NCBI GenBank assembly: GCA_028696055.1
Contig: JAQVHV010000002.1
Coordinates: 1 to 63,461, forward strand
Source: Sulfurovum sp.
GTDB taxonomy: Bacteria > Campylobacterota > Campylobacteria > Campylobacterales > Sulfurovaceae
DNA: 63,461 bases
Reading direction: 5' to 3'
The notes beneath the pieces are model-generated. The model did no database searches, was not told the DNA's origin, and saw only the letters and a program-made list of their open reading frames with translations. Of this stretch, positions 10,719-21,298 are shown piece by piece (position 1 is the first letter of the stretch; each line of letters begins with the position of its first letter). The position numbers were made by a program, and so were the translations under genes.

Positions 10719-11720
10719 GTGAAAAAAAACCTGATAAAAAATAGTGTATATCTTTTATCGGTGATCGGTCTGTTTTTCGCCGTACTTGTGTTGACAGGAT
10801 ACTGGGAGCAGGATGACCACTATGAGGGGATTGCCTCCGGGAACGGCAGGGTGGAGACAACACAGGTGGATATCACCGCAAAGTATGGGGGAAGACTCAC
10901 AAAGATCTATGTGCATGAGGGGGATATGGTCGAAAAGGGCCAGCTGCTGGCCGAACTTGATACCAGAGAGCTGGAGGCACAGTACAGGGTCGCACTTGCA
11001 GGGATAGAGCAGGCAAGGGAGAACAAAAAGTATGCCCAGGCGGTTGTGGCGCAAAAAGAGATCGATCTCCAGCAGGCAGAGAGAGACTATGTAAGAAGTA
11101 AAACACTTTTTAAAAGCAAGAGTATTGCACTGGTTCAGCTGGAGAAGGATGAAACAGCGTATCAAAGGGCAGAAGCAGCGCTGATGGCGACCAAAGCACA
11201 GGTGACGAACGGTGAAGCGGCGATCAATGCTGCCAGAGCCCAGTCAGAAAGCATCAAAGTGCAGCTGGAGGAGAGCAGACTCTACGCTCCCGTAAAAGGA
11301 AGGGTGCTTTACCGTCTGGCAGAAGAGGGGGAAATGATAGGAAACGGCGGAAGGGTTTTGGTCGTACTTGATCTGATCGATACCTATATGACCATTTTTC
11401 TGCCGACCTCCCAGGTGGGGCGTATCGATATCGGTTCGGAGGCGCGGATCGTTCTGGATGCATTGCCAAATACTCCGATACCGGCAAGAGTGAGTTTTAT
11501 CTCCCCTGAAGCGCAGTTTACACCCAAAGAGATAGAGACGGCAACAGAGAGAGAAAAACTGATGTTCCGTGTCAAAGTAAAAATAATGCCTGAACTCCTG
11601 CAGCGACATCTGGAGAAGATCAAATCCGGATTGCCGGGTATTGCCTATGTAAGACTTGATGAAACGATGCCCTGGCCGGAGTCATTGCGGATGAAAGATC
11701 GTAACGGTTCTCAACCATGA
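10719..11720 (+). CDS. HlyD family secretion/membrane fusion protein
   Basis: [41 protein letters not shown] biotinyl-lipoyl pattern, coiled coil. Confidence 0.9.
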   Translation: MKKNLIKNSVYLLSVIGLFFAVLVLTGYWEQDDHYEGIASGNGRVETTQVDITAKYGGRLTKIYVHEGDMVEKGQLLAELDTRELEAQYRVALAGIEQARENKKYAQAVVAQKEIDLQQAERDYVRSKTLFKSKSIALVQLEKDETAYQRAEAALMATKAQVTNGEAAINAARAQSESIKVQLEESRLYAPVKGRVLYRLAEEGEMIGNGGRVLVVLDLIDTYMTIFLPTSQVGRIDIGSEARIVLDALPNTPIPARVSFISPEAQFTPKEIETATEREKLMFRVKVKIMPELLQRHLEKIKSGLPGIAYVRLDETMPWPESLRMKDRNGSQP

Positions 11721-14449
11721 CCCCCGTAGCCTCTCTGCATAATATCACTCACCGTTATGGGGATAGGATCGCAGCGGATGATGTAAGCCTGGAGATACCT
11801 GCTGGTTGTATGGTCGGGCTGATCGGGCCCGACGGGGTCGGAAAATCGACCATCCTGTCGCTGATCTCAGGGGTGAAAACCATACAGGAGGGATCGGTCA
11901 AGGTCTTTGGCGGAGAGATGCGCTCTTCGCGACACCGCAATAGGATCGGTCCCCGGATCGCCTATATGCCCCAGGGGCTCGGGAAAAACCTCTATATGTC
12001 GCTCTCGGTGGAGGAAAATGTCGATTTTTTCGGCCGCCTTTTCGGGCAGGAGAGGGCGGAGCGCCGGGCAAGGATCGACGAACTGCTCCGAAGCACGGGG
12101 CTTGCGCCTTTCCGTGACCGGCCTGCAAGCAAGCTTTCGGGTGGTATGAAGCAGAAACTTGGGCTCTGCTGTGCGCTGATCCATGACCCCGATCTTCTGA
12201 TCCTCGATGAGCCGACAACCGGGGTGGACCCTCTCTCCCGCCGCCAGTTCTGGGAGCTTGTGGAGCGCATCAGGACGCGCCGGGAGGGGATGAGTGTGAT
12301 CGTTGCCACAGCCTATATGGAAGAGGCGGAACGTTTCGACTGGATCGTAGCGATGGATGAGGGAAAGCTGCTGGCTGCGGGTACGCCGGATGGGCTGCAC
12401 CAAAAGACCGGTACGGAGAACCTCGATGATGCCTTTATCGCACTGCTGCCCGAGTCAAAACGCCGGGGGTACAAAACCCTTGTCGTACCGCCGCGAAGCA
12501 GTACCCTTTCTGAGAATGGAAACGGGGAAGAGGCGATTATCGCCGAAGGGCTTACGATGCGTTTTGGGGACTTTACCGCGGTAGATGAAGTAAGCTTTGG
12601 TATAGAGCGTGGTGAGATCTTCGGCTTCCTCGGCTCCAACGGCTGCGGTAAAACCACAACGATGAAGATGCTGACCGGCCTGCTCGATCCAAGCGAAGGG
12701 GAAGCATGGATCTTTGGTCAGCCGATAGATGCGCAGGATCTGGCTGCGCGCAGCCGTGTGGGCTATATGACCCAGGGGTTTTCGCTCTACTCGGAACTGA
12801 CCGTCAGACAGAACCTCAAGCTGCATGCCCAGCTTTTTCATCTTCCCGATGATGCAGTGGGACCCCGTGTGGAGGAGATGATAGCGCATTTCGGGCTGGA
12901 ACACTACCGTGAGACGTTTGCCTCGGATCTCCCTCTTGGTATCAGGCAGCGTCTCTCCCTGGCGGTAGCGGTAGTGCACAAACCACAGATATTGATCCTG
13001 GATGAGCCTACTTCAGGGGTCGATCCGGTCTCACGTGACCGCTTCTGGGAACTGCTCATCGGTCTCTCCCGCAATGAAGGCGTGACGATCTTCGTCTCGA
13101 CCCATTTCATGAATGAGGGGGAGCGGTGTGACAGGATCTCTCTGATGCACAGGGGAAAGGTATTGGCCAGCGGTACGCCACAGGAGCTGATCCGTTCGCG
13201 CGACAAAGAAAACCTGGAAGAGGCTTTTATCGACTACCTCGAAGAGGCTGAAGGAGCCGCAGAAGAACAAAAAAGTATGCACAGAGAGCCAACTTTCCCC
13301 CCGTCAGAACCTCAAAACCGTTTTTTTAGTCTGTTGCGGCTGCTGGGTTATACCTACCGGGAATCCCTGGAACTCATCCGTGATCCGGTACGGCTGGTCT
13401 TTGCGCTATTCGGGACGATCCTGCTGATGCTGACACTGGGGTATGGGATCAGTATGGATGTGGAGGATCTGCGTTTTGCCGCGCTGGACCGTGACCGTAC
13501 ACCGGAGAGCCGCTCCTACATCGAGAATCTTTCAGGCTCGCGCTACTTCCTGGAACAGCCCTCTATCAGCTCCTCGGCAGAGCTGGATCAAAGGATGCGC
13601 AGCGGGGAGATCTCGCTGGCGCTTGAGATCCCGCCGGGGTTCGGGAAAGAGATGAAACGGGGGAAGTCCGCAGAGATCGGGGTATGGATCGACGGGGCAA
13701 TGCCGTTTAGGGCCGAGACCATTCTGGGGTATGTCAGGGGAATGCACTATGACTATATACTTCGGCAGGCAAAAATGCAGCTGGGATATACCCCGGCACT
13801 CTCTGCTGTTACTCTCGAGATGCGCTACCGCTACAATCAGGATTTTAAAAGTATCTATGCGATGGTACCGGCGGTCATCCCTCTGCTGCTTGTCTTTATC
13901 CCCTCTATCCTGATGGCACTGAGTGTCGTCAGGGAAAAGGAGCTCGGTTCCATTACCAACTTTTATGCCACACCGGTAACGCGGCTGGAGTTCCTGCTGG
14001 GGAAACAGCTCCCTTATATTGTGCTCAGTATGATAGGCTACTTTGGATTGGTGGCTCTGGCGGTGACACTCTTCGGGGTACCGCTGAAGGGCAGTTTATG
14101 GACACTGAGTCTGGGTGCTTTGCTTTTTGTGACGGCGACTACGGGCCTGGGGCTTTTGATGTCCTCCTTTGCCAAGACGCAGATTGCCGCACTGGCTGCG
14201 ACAGCGATCTTCACTCTGCTGCCGACAGTGAGCCTCTCCGGTCTCAATGAACCCGTCAGCTCCCTCGAGGGTCCTGCCGCTTTTATCGGAAATATCTATC
14301 CGGCAACCTATTTTATCAATATCAGCCGCGGTGTTTTCAGCAAGGCGCTTGAGTTCGATGACCTTGGCCGGGACTTTGCGGCATTGGCGGCTGCGGTTGT
14401 TGTCATCACGCTGCTGAGTATTCTGGCACTCAAAAAGCAGGAGGTTTAA
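11717..14449 (+). CDS. Tandem ABC ATPase fused to ABC-2 permease (RbbA-like)
   Basis: Two Walker A ([18 protein letters not shown]), two Walker B/DEPT motifs, C-terminal ABC-2 membrane domain. Confidence 0.92.
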   Translation: MTPVASLHNITHRYGDRIAADDVSLEIPAGCMVGLIGPDGVGKSTILSLISGVKTIQEGSVKVFGGEMRSSRHRNRIGPRIAYMPQGLGKNLYMSLSVEENVDFFGRLFGQERAERRARIDELLRSTGLAPFRDRPASKLSGGMKQKLGLCCALIHDPDLLILDEPTTGVDPLSRRQFWELVERIRTRREGMSVIVATAYMEEAERFDWIVAMDEGKLLAAGTPDGLHQKTGTENLDDAFIALLPESKRRGYKTLVVPPRSSTLSENGNGEEAIIAEGLTMRFGDFTAVDEVSFGIERGEIFGFLGSNGCGKTTTMKMLTGLLDPSEGEAWIFGQPIDAQDLAARSRVGYMTQGFSLYSELTVRQNLKLHAQLFHLPDDAVGPRVEEMIAHFGLEHYRETFASDLPLGIRQRLSLAVAVVHKPQILILDEPTSGVDPVSRDRFWELLIGLSRNEGVTIFVSTHFMNEGERCDRISLMHRGKVLASGTPQELIRSRDKENLEEAFIDYLEEAEGAAEEQKSMHREPTFPPSEPQNRFFSLLRLLGYTYRESLELIRDPVRLVFALFGTILLMLTLGYGISMDVEDLRFAALDRDRTPESRSYIENLSGSRYFLEQPSISSSAELDQRMRSGEISLALEIPPGFGKEMKRGKSAEIGVWIDGAMPFRAETILGYVRGMHYDYILRQAKMQLGYTPALSAVTLEMRYRYNQDFKSIYAMVPAVIPLLLVFIPSILMALSVVREKELGSITNFYATPVTRLEFLLGKQLPYIVLSMIGYFGLVALAVTLFGVPLKGSLWTLSLGALLFVTATTGLGLLMSSFAKTQIAALAATAIFTLLPTVSLSGLNEPVSSLEGPAAFIGNIYPATYFINISRGVFSKALEFDDLGRDFAALAAAVVVITLLSILALKKQEV

Positions 14450-15568
14450 ATGAAAAGATCTCTTCTGAACATTTATCGTCTGGGGATCAAAGAGCTGCAG
14501 AGCCTGTGGCATGACAAGATCATGACGATCCTGATCCTCTATACCTTCTCGTTTGCCATCTATCTGGGTGCCACGGCTACCTCTTCGGAACTCAACAAAG
14601 TCCCCGTTGCTTTTGTCGATGAGGACCGCTCCGCACTCTCTGCACGTATTATAGGGGCGTTTTACAGACCGCGTTTCCTTCCTCCCGAGGTGATCACTGC
14701 GGAGGGGGTGGACTACGGGATGGATAAGGGTATCTATACGTTTGTCGTGACGATACCGCCTGCTTTCGAGAAAAAGGTACTCCAGGGAAAGCAGCCTGCG
14801 ATCCAGCTCAATATCGATGCGACCCGCATGTCCCAGGCGGGCATCGGCGCGGGGTATATCCAGCAGATGATCAACGATGAAGTAAGTACGTTTCTGGAGG
14901 GGACCTCCGGCGGTACCCAGCTTCCGGTGGCGCTTGTGACCCGCATGAAGTTCAACCCTGCATTGGAGAGCTCATGGTTCGGAAGTGTGATGGAGTTTAT
15001 CGAGCAGGTCTCTCTGCTCTCTATCATTCTTGCCGGTGCGGCACTTATCAGGGAGCGTGAGCATGGAACGCTGGAGCACCTTCTGGTGATGCCCCTGAGC
15101 GCTACGGAGATCATGATCTCCAAGATCTGGTCCATGGGTGCGGTCGTGCTGCTTGCAGCGGCACTTTCACTGGAGTTTGTCATCAAGGGGATATTGGATG
15201 TGCCTATCGCAGGTTCTGAGGGGCTCTTCCTGTTCGGAGCGTTTTTGATGCTTTTTTCGACGACCTCGATGGGGATCTTTATGGGGACGGTTGCGAGGTC
15301 GATGCCGCAGCTTGGGCTGATCATCATTATCACCATTCTGCCGCTTCAGATACTCTCCGGGGCGATCACCCCTTTTGAGAGTATGCCGCAGGCACTGCAG
15401 TATCTTATGCTGCTGATGCCTACAAGCCATTTTGTGAGTATGTCCCAGGCAGTGCTTTACCGTGGGGCAGGGCTGGATGTCGTATGGCTCGATATGCTCT
15501 GTATTTTTGTGATCGGAATGTTTTTCTTTCTCTTTTCTCTTTCCATTTTTAAAAAAAGTTTGAGTTAA
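14450..15568 (+). CDS. ABC-2 type permease (YhhJ-like)
   Basis: C-terminal TM block EREHGTLEHLLVMPLSATEIMISKI; coupled to upstream ABC gene. Confidence 0.9.
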   Translation: MKRSLLNIYRLGIKELQSLWHDKIMTILILYTFSFAIYLGATATSSELNKVPVAFVDEDRSALSARIIGAFYRPRFLPPEVITAEGVDYGMDKGIYTFVVTIPPAFEKKVLQGKQPAIQLNIDATRMSQAGIGAGYIQQMINDEVSTFLEGTSGGTQLPVALVTRMKFNPALESSWFGSVMEFIEQVSLLSIILAGAALIREREHGTLEHLLVMPLSATEIMISKIWSMGAVVLLAAALSLEFVIKGILDVPIAGSEGLFLFGAFLMLFSTTSMGIFMGTVARSMPQLGLIIIITILPLQILSGAITPFESMPQALQYLMLLMPTSHFVSMSQAVLYRGAGLDVVWLDMLCIFVIGMFFFLFSLSIFKKSLS

Positions 15569-15614
15569 TTGAATATAATACGGTTTGAAGTAATCATCAA
15601 GGAGAGGGAAAACC

Positions 15615-17357
15615 ATGCAATCCCATAATATACAAGATAGAAGCGTTTCTGTATCTGTGTCTGGAGCAGGCGGAAGCGGTGCGGTCACGGCAGGATTGAT
15701 CTTGCTGAAGAGTATGGCCAATGCCGGTTATTATGGATATATGACACGATTTTCCGGTCCACAGATCCGAGGCGGGGAGTCTGCTGTCGTATTGAATTTT
15801 TCTGACTCTCCTGTAGAGCGTTCCGCCCGGAGCAGCGATATCCATTTTGCGTTGGACTGGCACGGATTTGAACGTTTCAGCGATGAGATCCCCTTGACCT
15901 CCCAAAGCTGTGTGATCTTCGACAATAGTCATGATGCCCTGCCGGATAGTGTCGCATCCACGGGCGCAAAGATCATAGAGGTCAACCTGAAGGATCAGGT
16001 AGATCAGCTAGAAGGAAGCCGCGCCAACGCATTTGCCGTAGGTATTGTGGCCTTTCGGCTCGGACTGCCCCTGAATGCGGTCTTGGAAGCATTGGAGCAA
16101 ATTCTGGAGAAAAAAGGGGAAGAGATCTTCCTGGCTGCATCCGAAGCGGTCAGGAGAGGCTACGGACTGCTTGAGAAAAAAGCTGCTCCGCTTGAGCAAT
16201 GGAAGCCGGTTTCACATACACGGTGGAATATGAGCGGAAATGAAGCCTGCGCATTGGGTGCCTTGCGTGCGGGTGTCAAGTTCGCTGCAGCATATCCTAT
16301 CACTCCGGCCAGTGATATCGTAGAGTATCTTGCACCCCGTTTGGAAAAATATGGCGGCAATGTGATGATTGCAGAAGATGAACTTGCCGCGATAAATATG
16401 GCAATAGGAGGTTCATTCGGAGGGAAACCTTCGATGACAGCTACATCCGGTCCGGGTTTTTCGCTTATGATCGAAGCGATGGGACTGGCGATAGCCAGTG
16501 AGGTACCGGTACTGGTGATCAATGTGATGCGCGGAGGGCCCTCAACGGGGCTTCCCACCAAGTCAGAACAGACGGATCTCAATCAGGCGCTTTTCGGGAT
16601 GCACGGTGAAGCCCCGCATGTCGTGGTCGCGCCTTTGAACATCGCAGACTGTGTAGTCACGACACAGTGGGCAGTGGGACTCGCAGAACATCTGCAGACA
16701 CTTGTTGTGTTGCTTTCTGATCAGAGGCTTGGCCAGTCTCGTGCGATTATTGATGCGGTCCCTTCTAAAACATTTGATTTGAAAAGAAAGATACTCGAGG
16801 AAAAAGAGGGGCAGAGATCCTATCTGCGTTATGCTGTCTCACCTGATTCCATATCGCCTATGGCGATTCCCGGTAATGCCGCAGGCAGATATACTGCGGA
16901 CGGACTGGAACATACTGTCTCAGGGAAGCCTTCATCCATGGCTTCGGACCATCTTCAGCAATTAAAAAAACGCGAAGCGAAAGTAACACGGTTTGACTAT
17001 GGTAAGATGTGGGCAGAAGCGTGCTTCCATCTGGAGAGTACAAAGATCGTTGTCCTGACATGGGGATCTGTCTATCACAATACAAAAGCGGCAGTTTCCG
17101 AACTTTATCATGACGGCTGTCCTGTCGCGCTTTTGGCATTGAGACTGTTGATGCCGCTGCAGACAGAAGCGATCAAAGCGCTCTGCAAAGGGAAAAAAGT
17201 GATCGTTGTCGAACAGTCATACTCAGGGCAGTTCTGCCATTATCTGAAAGGACAGGGGGCGATCGATGCTTCTGCATTGACATTGGCAAAACCGGGTCCC
17301 TTGGTATTGGGCAGTGATGAGATCAAAGCATTTATCAAGGAGGCGACAAATGATTGA
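15615..17357 (+). CDS. 2-oxoacid:acceptor oxidoreductase, fused gamma/alpha subunit
   Basis: GAGGSGAVTAG gamma domain, AAYPITPASDIVEYLA alpha domain. Confidence 0.9.
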   Translation: MQSHNIQDRSVSVSVSGAGGSGAVTAGLILLKSMANAGYYGYMTRFSGPQIRGGESAVVLNFSDSPVERSARSSDIHFALDWHGFERFSDEIPLTSQSCVIFDNSHDALPDSVASTGAKIIEVNLKDQVDQLEGSRANAFAVGIVAFRLGLPLNAVLEALEQILEKKGEEIFLAASEAVRRGYGLLEKKAAPLEQWKPVSHTRWNMSGNEACALGALRAGVKFAAAYPITPASDIVEYLAPRLEKYGGNVMIAEDELAAINMAIGGSFGGKPSMTATSGPGFSLMIEAMGLAIASEVPVLVINVMRGGPSTGLPTKSEQTDLNQALFGMHGEAPHVVVAPLNIADCVVTTQWAVGLAEHLQTLVVLLSDQRLGQSRAIIDAVPSKTFDLKRKILEEKEGQRSYLRYAVSPDSISPMAIPGNAAGRYTADGLEHTVSGKPSSMASDHLQQLKKREAKVTRFDYGKMWAEACFHLESTKIVVLTWGSVYHNTKAAVSELYHDGCPVALLALRLLMPLQTEAIKALCKGKKVIVVEQSYSGQFCHYLKGQGAIDASALTLAKPGPLVLGSDEIKAFIKEATND

Positions 17358-18180
17358 GACAGCCGGAGAAAAGTTGAGTCCTGAAGCGTATTTGTCTGAT
17401 GTGCGTCCTGTCTGGTGTCCGGGATGCGGGCACTATTTTGTACTGCGTGCACTGACCCAGGCTTTGGCGTGGCTGAAGATCCCCAATGAACAGATAGGGT
17501 TGGTGACCGGTATCGGTTGTTCTTCGAGGATCTCCGCATATGTTGATGCGTACGGGTTTCATGGCGTGCATGGCCGGGCTTTGGCATTGGGGGCCGGATT
17601 GAAAGCCGTACGTCCTGATATGAATGTCATTGTCGCGGGTGGGGACGGGGATGGTTACTCGATCGGGGGAAACCACTTTTTGCATGCCTGCAGGCGCAAT
17701 ATGGATCTGACCTATATCGTTATGGATAATGAAGTGTACGGTATGACAAAAGGGCAACCCTCTCCTACCACAGAGCCTGACTGGCAGAGCAAACTCGCAC
17801 CTGAAGGGACGGGTATCAGACGCTTTAATCCTCTAGGTATCGCTTTGGCTTCCGGAGCGAGTTTTATCGCCAGGGGGTCGGCGGGAGATCAAAAAGGATT
17901 AAGCAGACTGATCGTGGAGGCGATTGAGCATAAGGGGTTTTCTCTCGTTGAGATCAAAACACCGTGTGTCACCTTCCGTCCGGAAGAGAAAGCGTGGTAT
18001 AAGAGCATGCGCAAAATCGCTATCGAACCCACAGACGATATGATACTGGCTGCGCAACGGATACACGGGAGTGACGGGTTTGATACGGGCATTTTTTATC
18101 AGGCTGACCTACCCGTCTTTCAACCCCATTTTACAGAAGAGAAATCGATAGAAGATTTTGAAAAGGAGTTTGAAGTATGA
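17350..18180 (+). CDS. 2-oxoacid:ferredoxin oxidoreductase beta subunit (TPP-binding)
   Basis: VWCPGCGHYFVLRAL, GIGCSSR, GDGDGYSIGGNH; ATG at 17350 overlaps alpha stop. Confidence 0.9.
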   Translation: MIETAGEKLSPEAYLSDVRPVWCPGCGHYFVLRALTQALAWLKIPNEQIGLVTGIGCSSRISAYVDAYGFHGVHGRALALGAGLKAVRPDMNVIVAGGDGDGYSIGGNHFLHACRRNMDLTYIVMDNEVYGMTKGQPSPTTEPDWQSKLAPEGTGIRRFNPLGIALASGASFIARGSAGDQKGLSRLIVEAIEHKGFSLVEIKTPCVTFRPEEKAWYKSMRKIAIEPTDDMILAAQRIHGSDGFDTGIFYQADLPVFQPHFTEEKSIEDFEKEFEV

Positions 18181-18620
18181 ATCCGTCCTTATCAAATGAT
18201 CCGGTTCTTGCAGAAGTTTTGGGTAGCATTAATGAAATGATCGAAGAGACGCTGTACCATACGGAGACCTTTGCACATGCACTGCAGATCCATCGTAATG
18301 CTATAGCTGCAGAGGTTTTTTTGCAGGCAGTCAAGCAGTTTGAGAATGAGCAGAAGATCCTCGAGAAGTATGTTCGGGGGATAGCATTTTCCTGTAATCC
18401 ACCGTGGGAAGTACCTCACGCGGCATATACCCATCCTGCACAGATATTGATGGATGTAGACTATCTGATAAGCAAAGAAGAAGCACGGAAGGTTATTGAG
18501 GAAATCGTTCAAATACATCAGCGCGTTTATCTGCAATTAAACAAGGAAAACGGGAATGAAAGCGTGACAAGCCTGACAGCAGAACTCATAACCCACTGTG
18601 ATCGGTGCGGCAAAGTATAA
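18177..18620 (+). CDS. Hypothetical protein cotranscribed with the oxidoreductase
   Basis: 4-nt ATGA overlap with the beta subunit. Confidence 0.55.
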   Translation: MNPSLSNDPVLAEVLGSINEMIEETLYHTETFAHALQIHRNAIAAEVFLQAVKQFENEQKILEKYVRGIAFSCNPPWEVPHAAYTHPAQILMDVDYLISKEEARKVIEEIVQIHQRVYLQLNKENGNESVTSLTAELITHCDRCGKV

Positions 18621-18820
18621 AACTGAGACGATACAGGTTTCTATAAAGCTTCGTCATCTATGACGGGGTAGTTCACTGATGGGCCAATCTCTTTGAGACA
18701 ATTTCATTCTGCCGGTCTTGCGACTTTTGTGGTATGATTAAAAAAGGTAGGTGAGGGAGGCATATTGAACGGTGTGGCTATGATACCTGTTACTATATAG
18801 AGTGAATTGAGGAGTTCTGC

Positions 18821-19075
18821 ATGTGGTGTGAGAGAAGCAGAAAAGCACATTTGGTCTTTCTGTGGTTTTTTATGACGTTTCTTTATGGAGCTGAAGTGCA
18901 CGATGCCGCAAAGAAGGAGCCAAAGATGCACTATCCGGTCATCACCGTCGTTTTTGATCACAATCCTTACCAAAAGGGGATGCAGAGCGGGTGGGGGTTT
19001 TCCTGCCTGATCGGGGGGATGGAAAAGCGTCTCCTGTTCGATACGGGTGCAAATGCTGCCCTGAAATTACGATAA
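18821..19075 (+). pseudogene. Truncated MBL-fold metallo-hydrolase (N-terminal part only)
   Basis: HYPVITVVFDHNPYQKGMQSGWGFSCLIGGMEKRLLFDTGANAALKLR-stop matches the MBL-fold N-terminus; no downstream HxHxDH domain. Confidence 0.6.
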
Positions 19076-19131
19076 CGTTGTTCTGTGCGGTCAATAGCTG
19101 CAGGGAAAGAGAGTGATCACAAGATGCACCC

Positions 19132-19674
19132 TTAGGATTGACAGGCTCCTCGGATAGAGGTTTCCCCAAAAACCGCCAACCCCTCATCGATCTGCGCAAG
19201 CGCCAGATCTTTGGCATTTTCCTCCTCTTTTGCGCTCCACCAGTACTCGATGATCTGCTGCTCTATGCTTCCAAGCAGATTTACGGGCATATTGGCAAAG
19301 ACTTCGCAGGAGCTGATTGCTTCTTTTTTCACTTGTCTGCGTTTTGCAAGATCATCTATAAGCTCTCTAATCGATTTTTCGATATCGGTGGGTTCGGGAA
19401 GCGGTGTCTCATCGGCAGGCTGCGGGATGATACGGGCATAGTCGATCCATGTTTTGATCTCCTCTTCCAGGTAGGGGTATCCATAGACCCGGTAGCATAC
19501 TATGCGGTTGGGTCCATAAAGGATCGTATCGTTCTCTTCAAGGATATCAGAGACGGCAGGCACCCCCTCAAGCAGATAGACTTCGATACGCTGGTCCTCT
19601 CTCAGTGTAGAAGCGCGCTCAAAAGCATCTCTGGAGAGTTTAATCAGTTCCGTTTTGCGTTGTTCTTGTTTCAT
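19132..19674 (-). CDS. Hypothetical nif-island protein
   Basis: 180-aa frame in a leftward operon behind the sigma-54 promoter at 20331-20348. Confidence 0.6.
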   Translation of the reverse strand: MKQEQRKTELIKLSRDAFERASTLREDQRIEVYLLEGVPAVSDILEENDTILYGPNRIVCYRVYGYPYLEEEIKTWIDYARIIPQPADETPLPEPTDIEKSIRELIDDLAKRRQVKKEAISSCEVFANMPVNLLGSIEQQIIEYWWSAKEEENAKDLALAQIDEGLAVFGETSIRGACQS

Positions 19675-19909
19675 TGTTGTCTCTTTGATGATGCATTTTG
19701 TTGTGAAAATCCCACAGGCGCCTATAGTTGCTGTCCAGTTCTGAGAGCATACTGTCGATCACTATGAGATTGTCCATTTTTGTAAATCTCTCGTTGGGGA
19801 ACCGGGTATACCACTCTGTCATTTCATTTTTGAGCGTTTCTCTTTTTGCGATCGTTTTCATGATCAGCTGTTTGAGCTGATGCATCTCTTCTGTAATGAT
19901 CTCACTCAT
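19640..19909 (-). CDS. Small hypothetical helical protein
   Basis: MSEIITEEMHQLKQLIMKTIAKRETLKNEM..., start inferred at 19909, overlaps neighbours on both sides. Confidence 0.55.
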   Translation of the reverse strand: MSEIITEEMHQLKQLIMKTIAKRETLKNEMTEWYTRFPNERFTKMDNLIVIDSMLSELDSNYRRLWDFHNKMHHQRDNNETRTTQNGTD

Positions 19910-20297
19910 GGCTGCACCCGCATCGACAGTCACCCGAAGCGGTCCCCGGATCAAGGTACTCCGAAGCATTTGAAGCGTCAACCCGGATAAACCGGTTTGC
20001 TTTGAGTCCTTCGACTATCTTGCTCAAAGGCATACGCTCTTTTCCGATATGGTAAACATCGATGCCGTTGTCGATCATTGTCTTAAAAGGCCCGTCCCCC
20101 AAAAAAGCGTAGGTGACCTTTTTTACCTTCCACGCTATGAGCGCTTCAGCGGTTTTGATGCCGTTGCCGCATCCGGGATTGTCTCTGAAGTCAAATGCGT
20201 CTTCTTTTTCATCATAGAGTGCGAAGGCCGATGCATTTCCGAACAGATGCGAGGATCGCGCACTGAGATACTCTATATCTACAGGTATAGCCAACAT
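19902..20297 (-). CDS. NifX/NifB C-terminal-like (dinitrogenase iron-molybdenum cofactor) protein
   Basis: MLAIPVDIEYLSARSSHLFGNASAFALYD...CGNGIKTAEALIAWKVKKVTYAFLGDGPFKTM; C-terminal CRCGCSHE. Confidence 0.75.
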   Translation of the reverse strand: MLAIPVDIEYLSARSSHLFGNASAFALYDEKEDAFDFRDNPGCGNGIKTAEALIAWKVKKVTYAFLGDGPFKTMIDNGIDVYHIGKERMPLSKIVEGLKANRFIRVDASNASEYLDPGTASGDCRCGCSHE

Positions 20298-20330
20298 ATT
20301 TTCTCCTTTTTACGTCATTTTACGAAGAAG

Positions 20331-20348
20331 ATGCAAGAAGCATTCCAA
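20331..20348 (-). promoter_or_regulatory. Sigma-54 promoter TTGGAATGCTTCTTGCAT
   Basis: GG-N10-GC on the reverse strand upstream of the 20297 leftward operon. Confidence 0.7.
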
Positions 20349-20356
20349 CAAAGTTT

Positions 20357-20374
20357 CTGGAATGAAACTTGTAT
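20357..20374 (+). promoter_or_regulatory. Degenerate sigma-54 promoter CTGGAATGAAACTTGTAT
   Basis: GG-N10-GT upstream of 20414, divergent from the reverse promoter. Confidence 0.4.
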
Positions 20375-20413
20375 CTCTTTGGGTAAATATCCAAGAGCGA
20401 TAAAGGAGAGACT

Positions 20414-21142
20414 ATGACCACACTGTTTGAAAAGGGGGTACGTGCGTATGAAAACAAAGCGTATCCTGCTGCCTATCAGCATTTTGAAGAAGCGGCATCC
20501 GAAGAGCATAAGGATGCGATGGTAAATCTTGCCCTGATGCACATGAAAGGTGCCGGATGCGAAAGAGATCTGCAGTCGGCTGAAAAGTGGTTTGAAAAGG
20601 CGGCATCACTGGGACATACGCATGCGATGATGAGCCTTGCCCATTTCTATGAAAAAGGTATGGACGGGAAGCCCGATAAGGAGAGGGCACTAAAGTACTA
20701 TCTTCAGGCAGCCGATCACGGGGTGGTCGATGCCCAGCTGAAGGCGGGGATGATCTTCAGGGAACAGGGGGAGATCTCCAGGGCAATGCAGTACCTGATC
20801 ACCGCTGCGCACAACAACAACCCGCAGGCACAGGCACTCATTACCTATGTAAGCAATGCAGGGTTAGATGGGAGCTATAACGAAATGTTCAGGTCCCTGG
20901 ATGAAGCCAAACAAAAAGCACTGGTAGAACATATGATTGAAACCAGGATACGTCCTACGCTGGAGGCGGACAGCGGAGGGATTGGGCTGATCAACTATGT
21001 CGCAGGAGATGTCCCTCAAATATGGCTGAACTATCTTGGGGCCTGTTCGGGATGCCATCTTGGGTCTACTTCGACGGCGGATATGCTTCTTGACCGGTTC
21101 GAGGCATTGATCGACAAAAATGTCGTACTTTATCTGATGTGA
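20414..21142 (+). CDS. SEL1-repeat protein fused to a NifU C-terminal-like domain
   Basis: SEL1 repeats (AEKWFEKAASLGHTHAMMSLAHFYEKG) then IRPTLEADSGGIGLINYVAGD...YLGACSGCHLGSTSTADMLLDRF. Confidence 0.8.
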   Translation: MTTLFEKGVRAYENKAYPAAYQHFEEAASEEHKDAMVNLALMHMKGAGCERDLQSAEKWFEKAASLGHTHAMMSLAHFYEKGMDGKPDKERALKYYLQAADHGVVDAQLKAGMIFREQGEISRAMQYLITAAHNNNPQAQALITYVSNAGLDGSYNEMFRSLDEAKQKALVEHMIETRIRPTLEADSGGIGLINYVAGDVPQIWLNYLGACSGCHLGSTSTADMLLDRFEALIDKNVVLYLM

Positions 21143-21155
21143 CATTTCTGTTCCA

Positions 21156-21173
21156 GTGGAACGGAAGTTGCAT
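21156..21173 (+). promoter_or_regulatory. Sigma-54 promoter GTGGAACGGAAGTTGCAT
   Basis: GG-N10-GC upstream of ferredoxin 21299. Confidence 0.75.
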
Positions 21174-21298
21174 ACTTTAAAGAAGAATTTCAGAGCACAA
21201 GTATGAGAACCGTTAAGTAAACGCAAACTGCTTTGCGTTTATAGGTTCGGAACCGTAGGCTTTGAAAGTGTATATATTTAATAAAAAAGGAGTAAACA

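Noticed and set aside
11717-15568. ABC/HlyD locus as a novel toxin or bacteriocin exporter
   Set aside because: Architecture matches common RbbA/YhhJ-type exporters; no precursor peptide gene seen nearby
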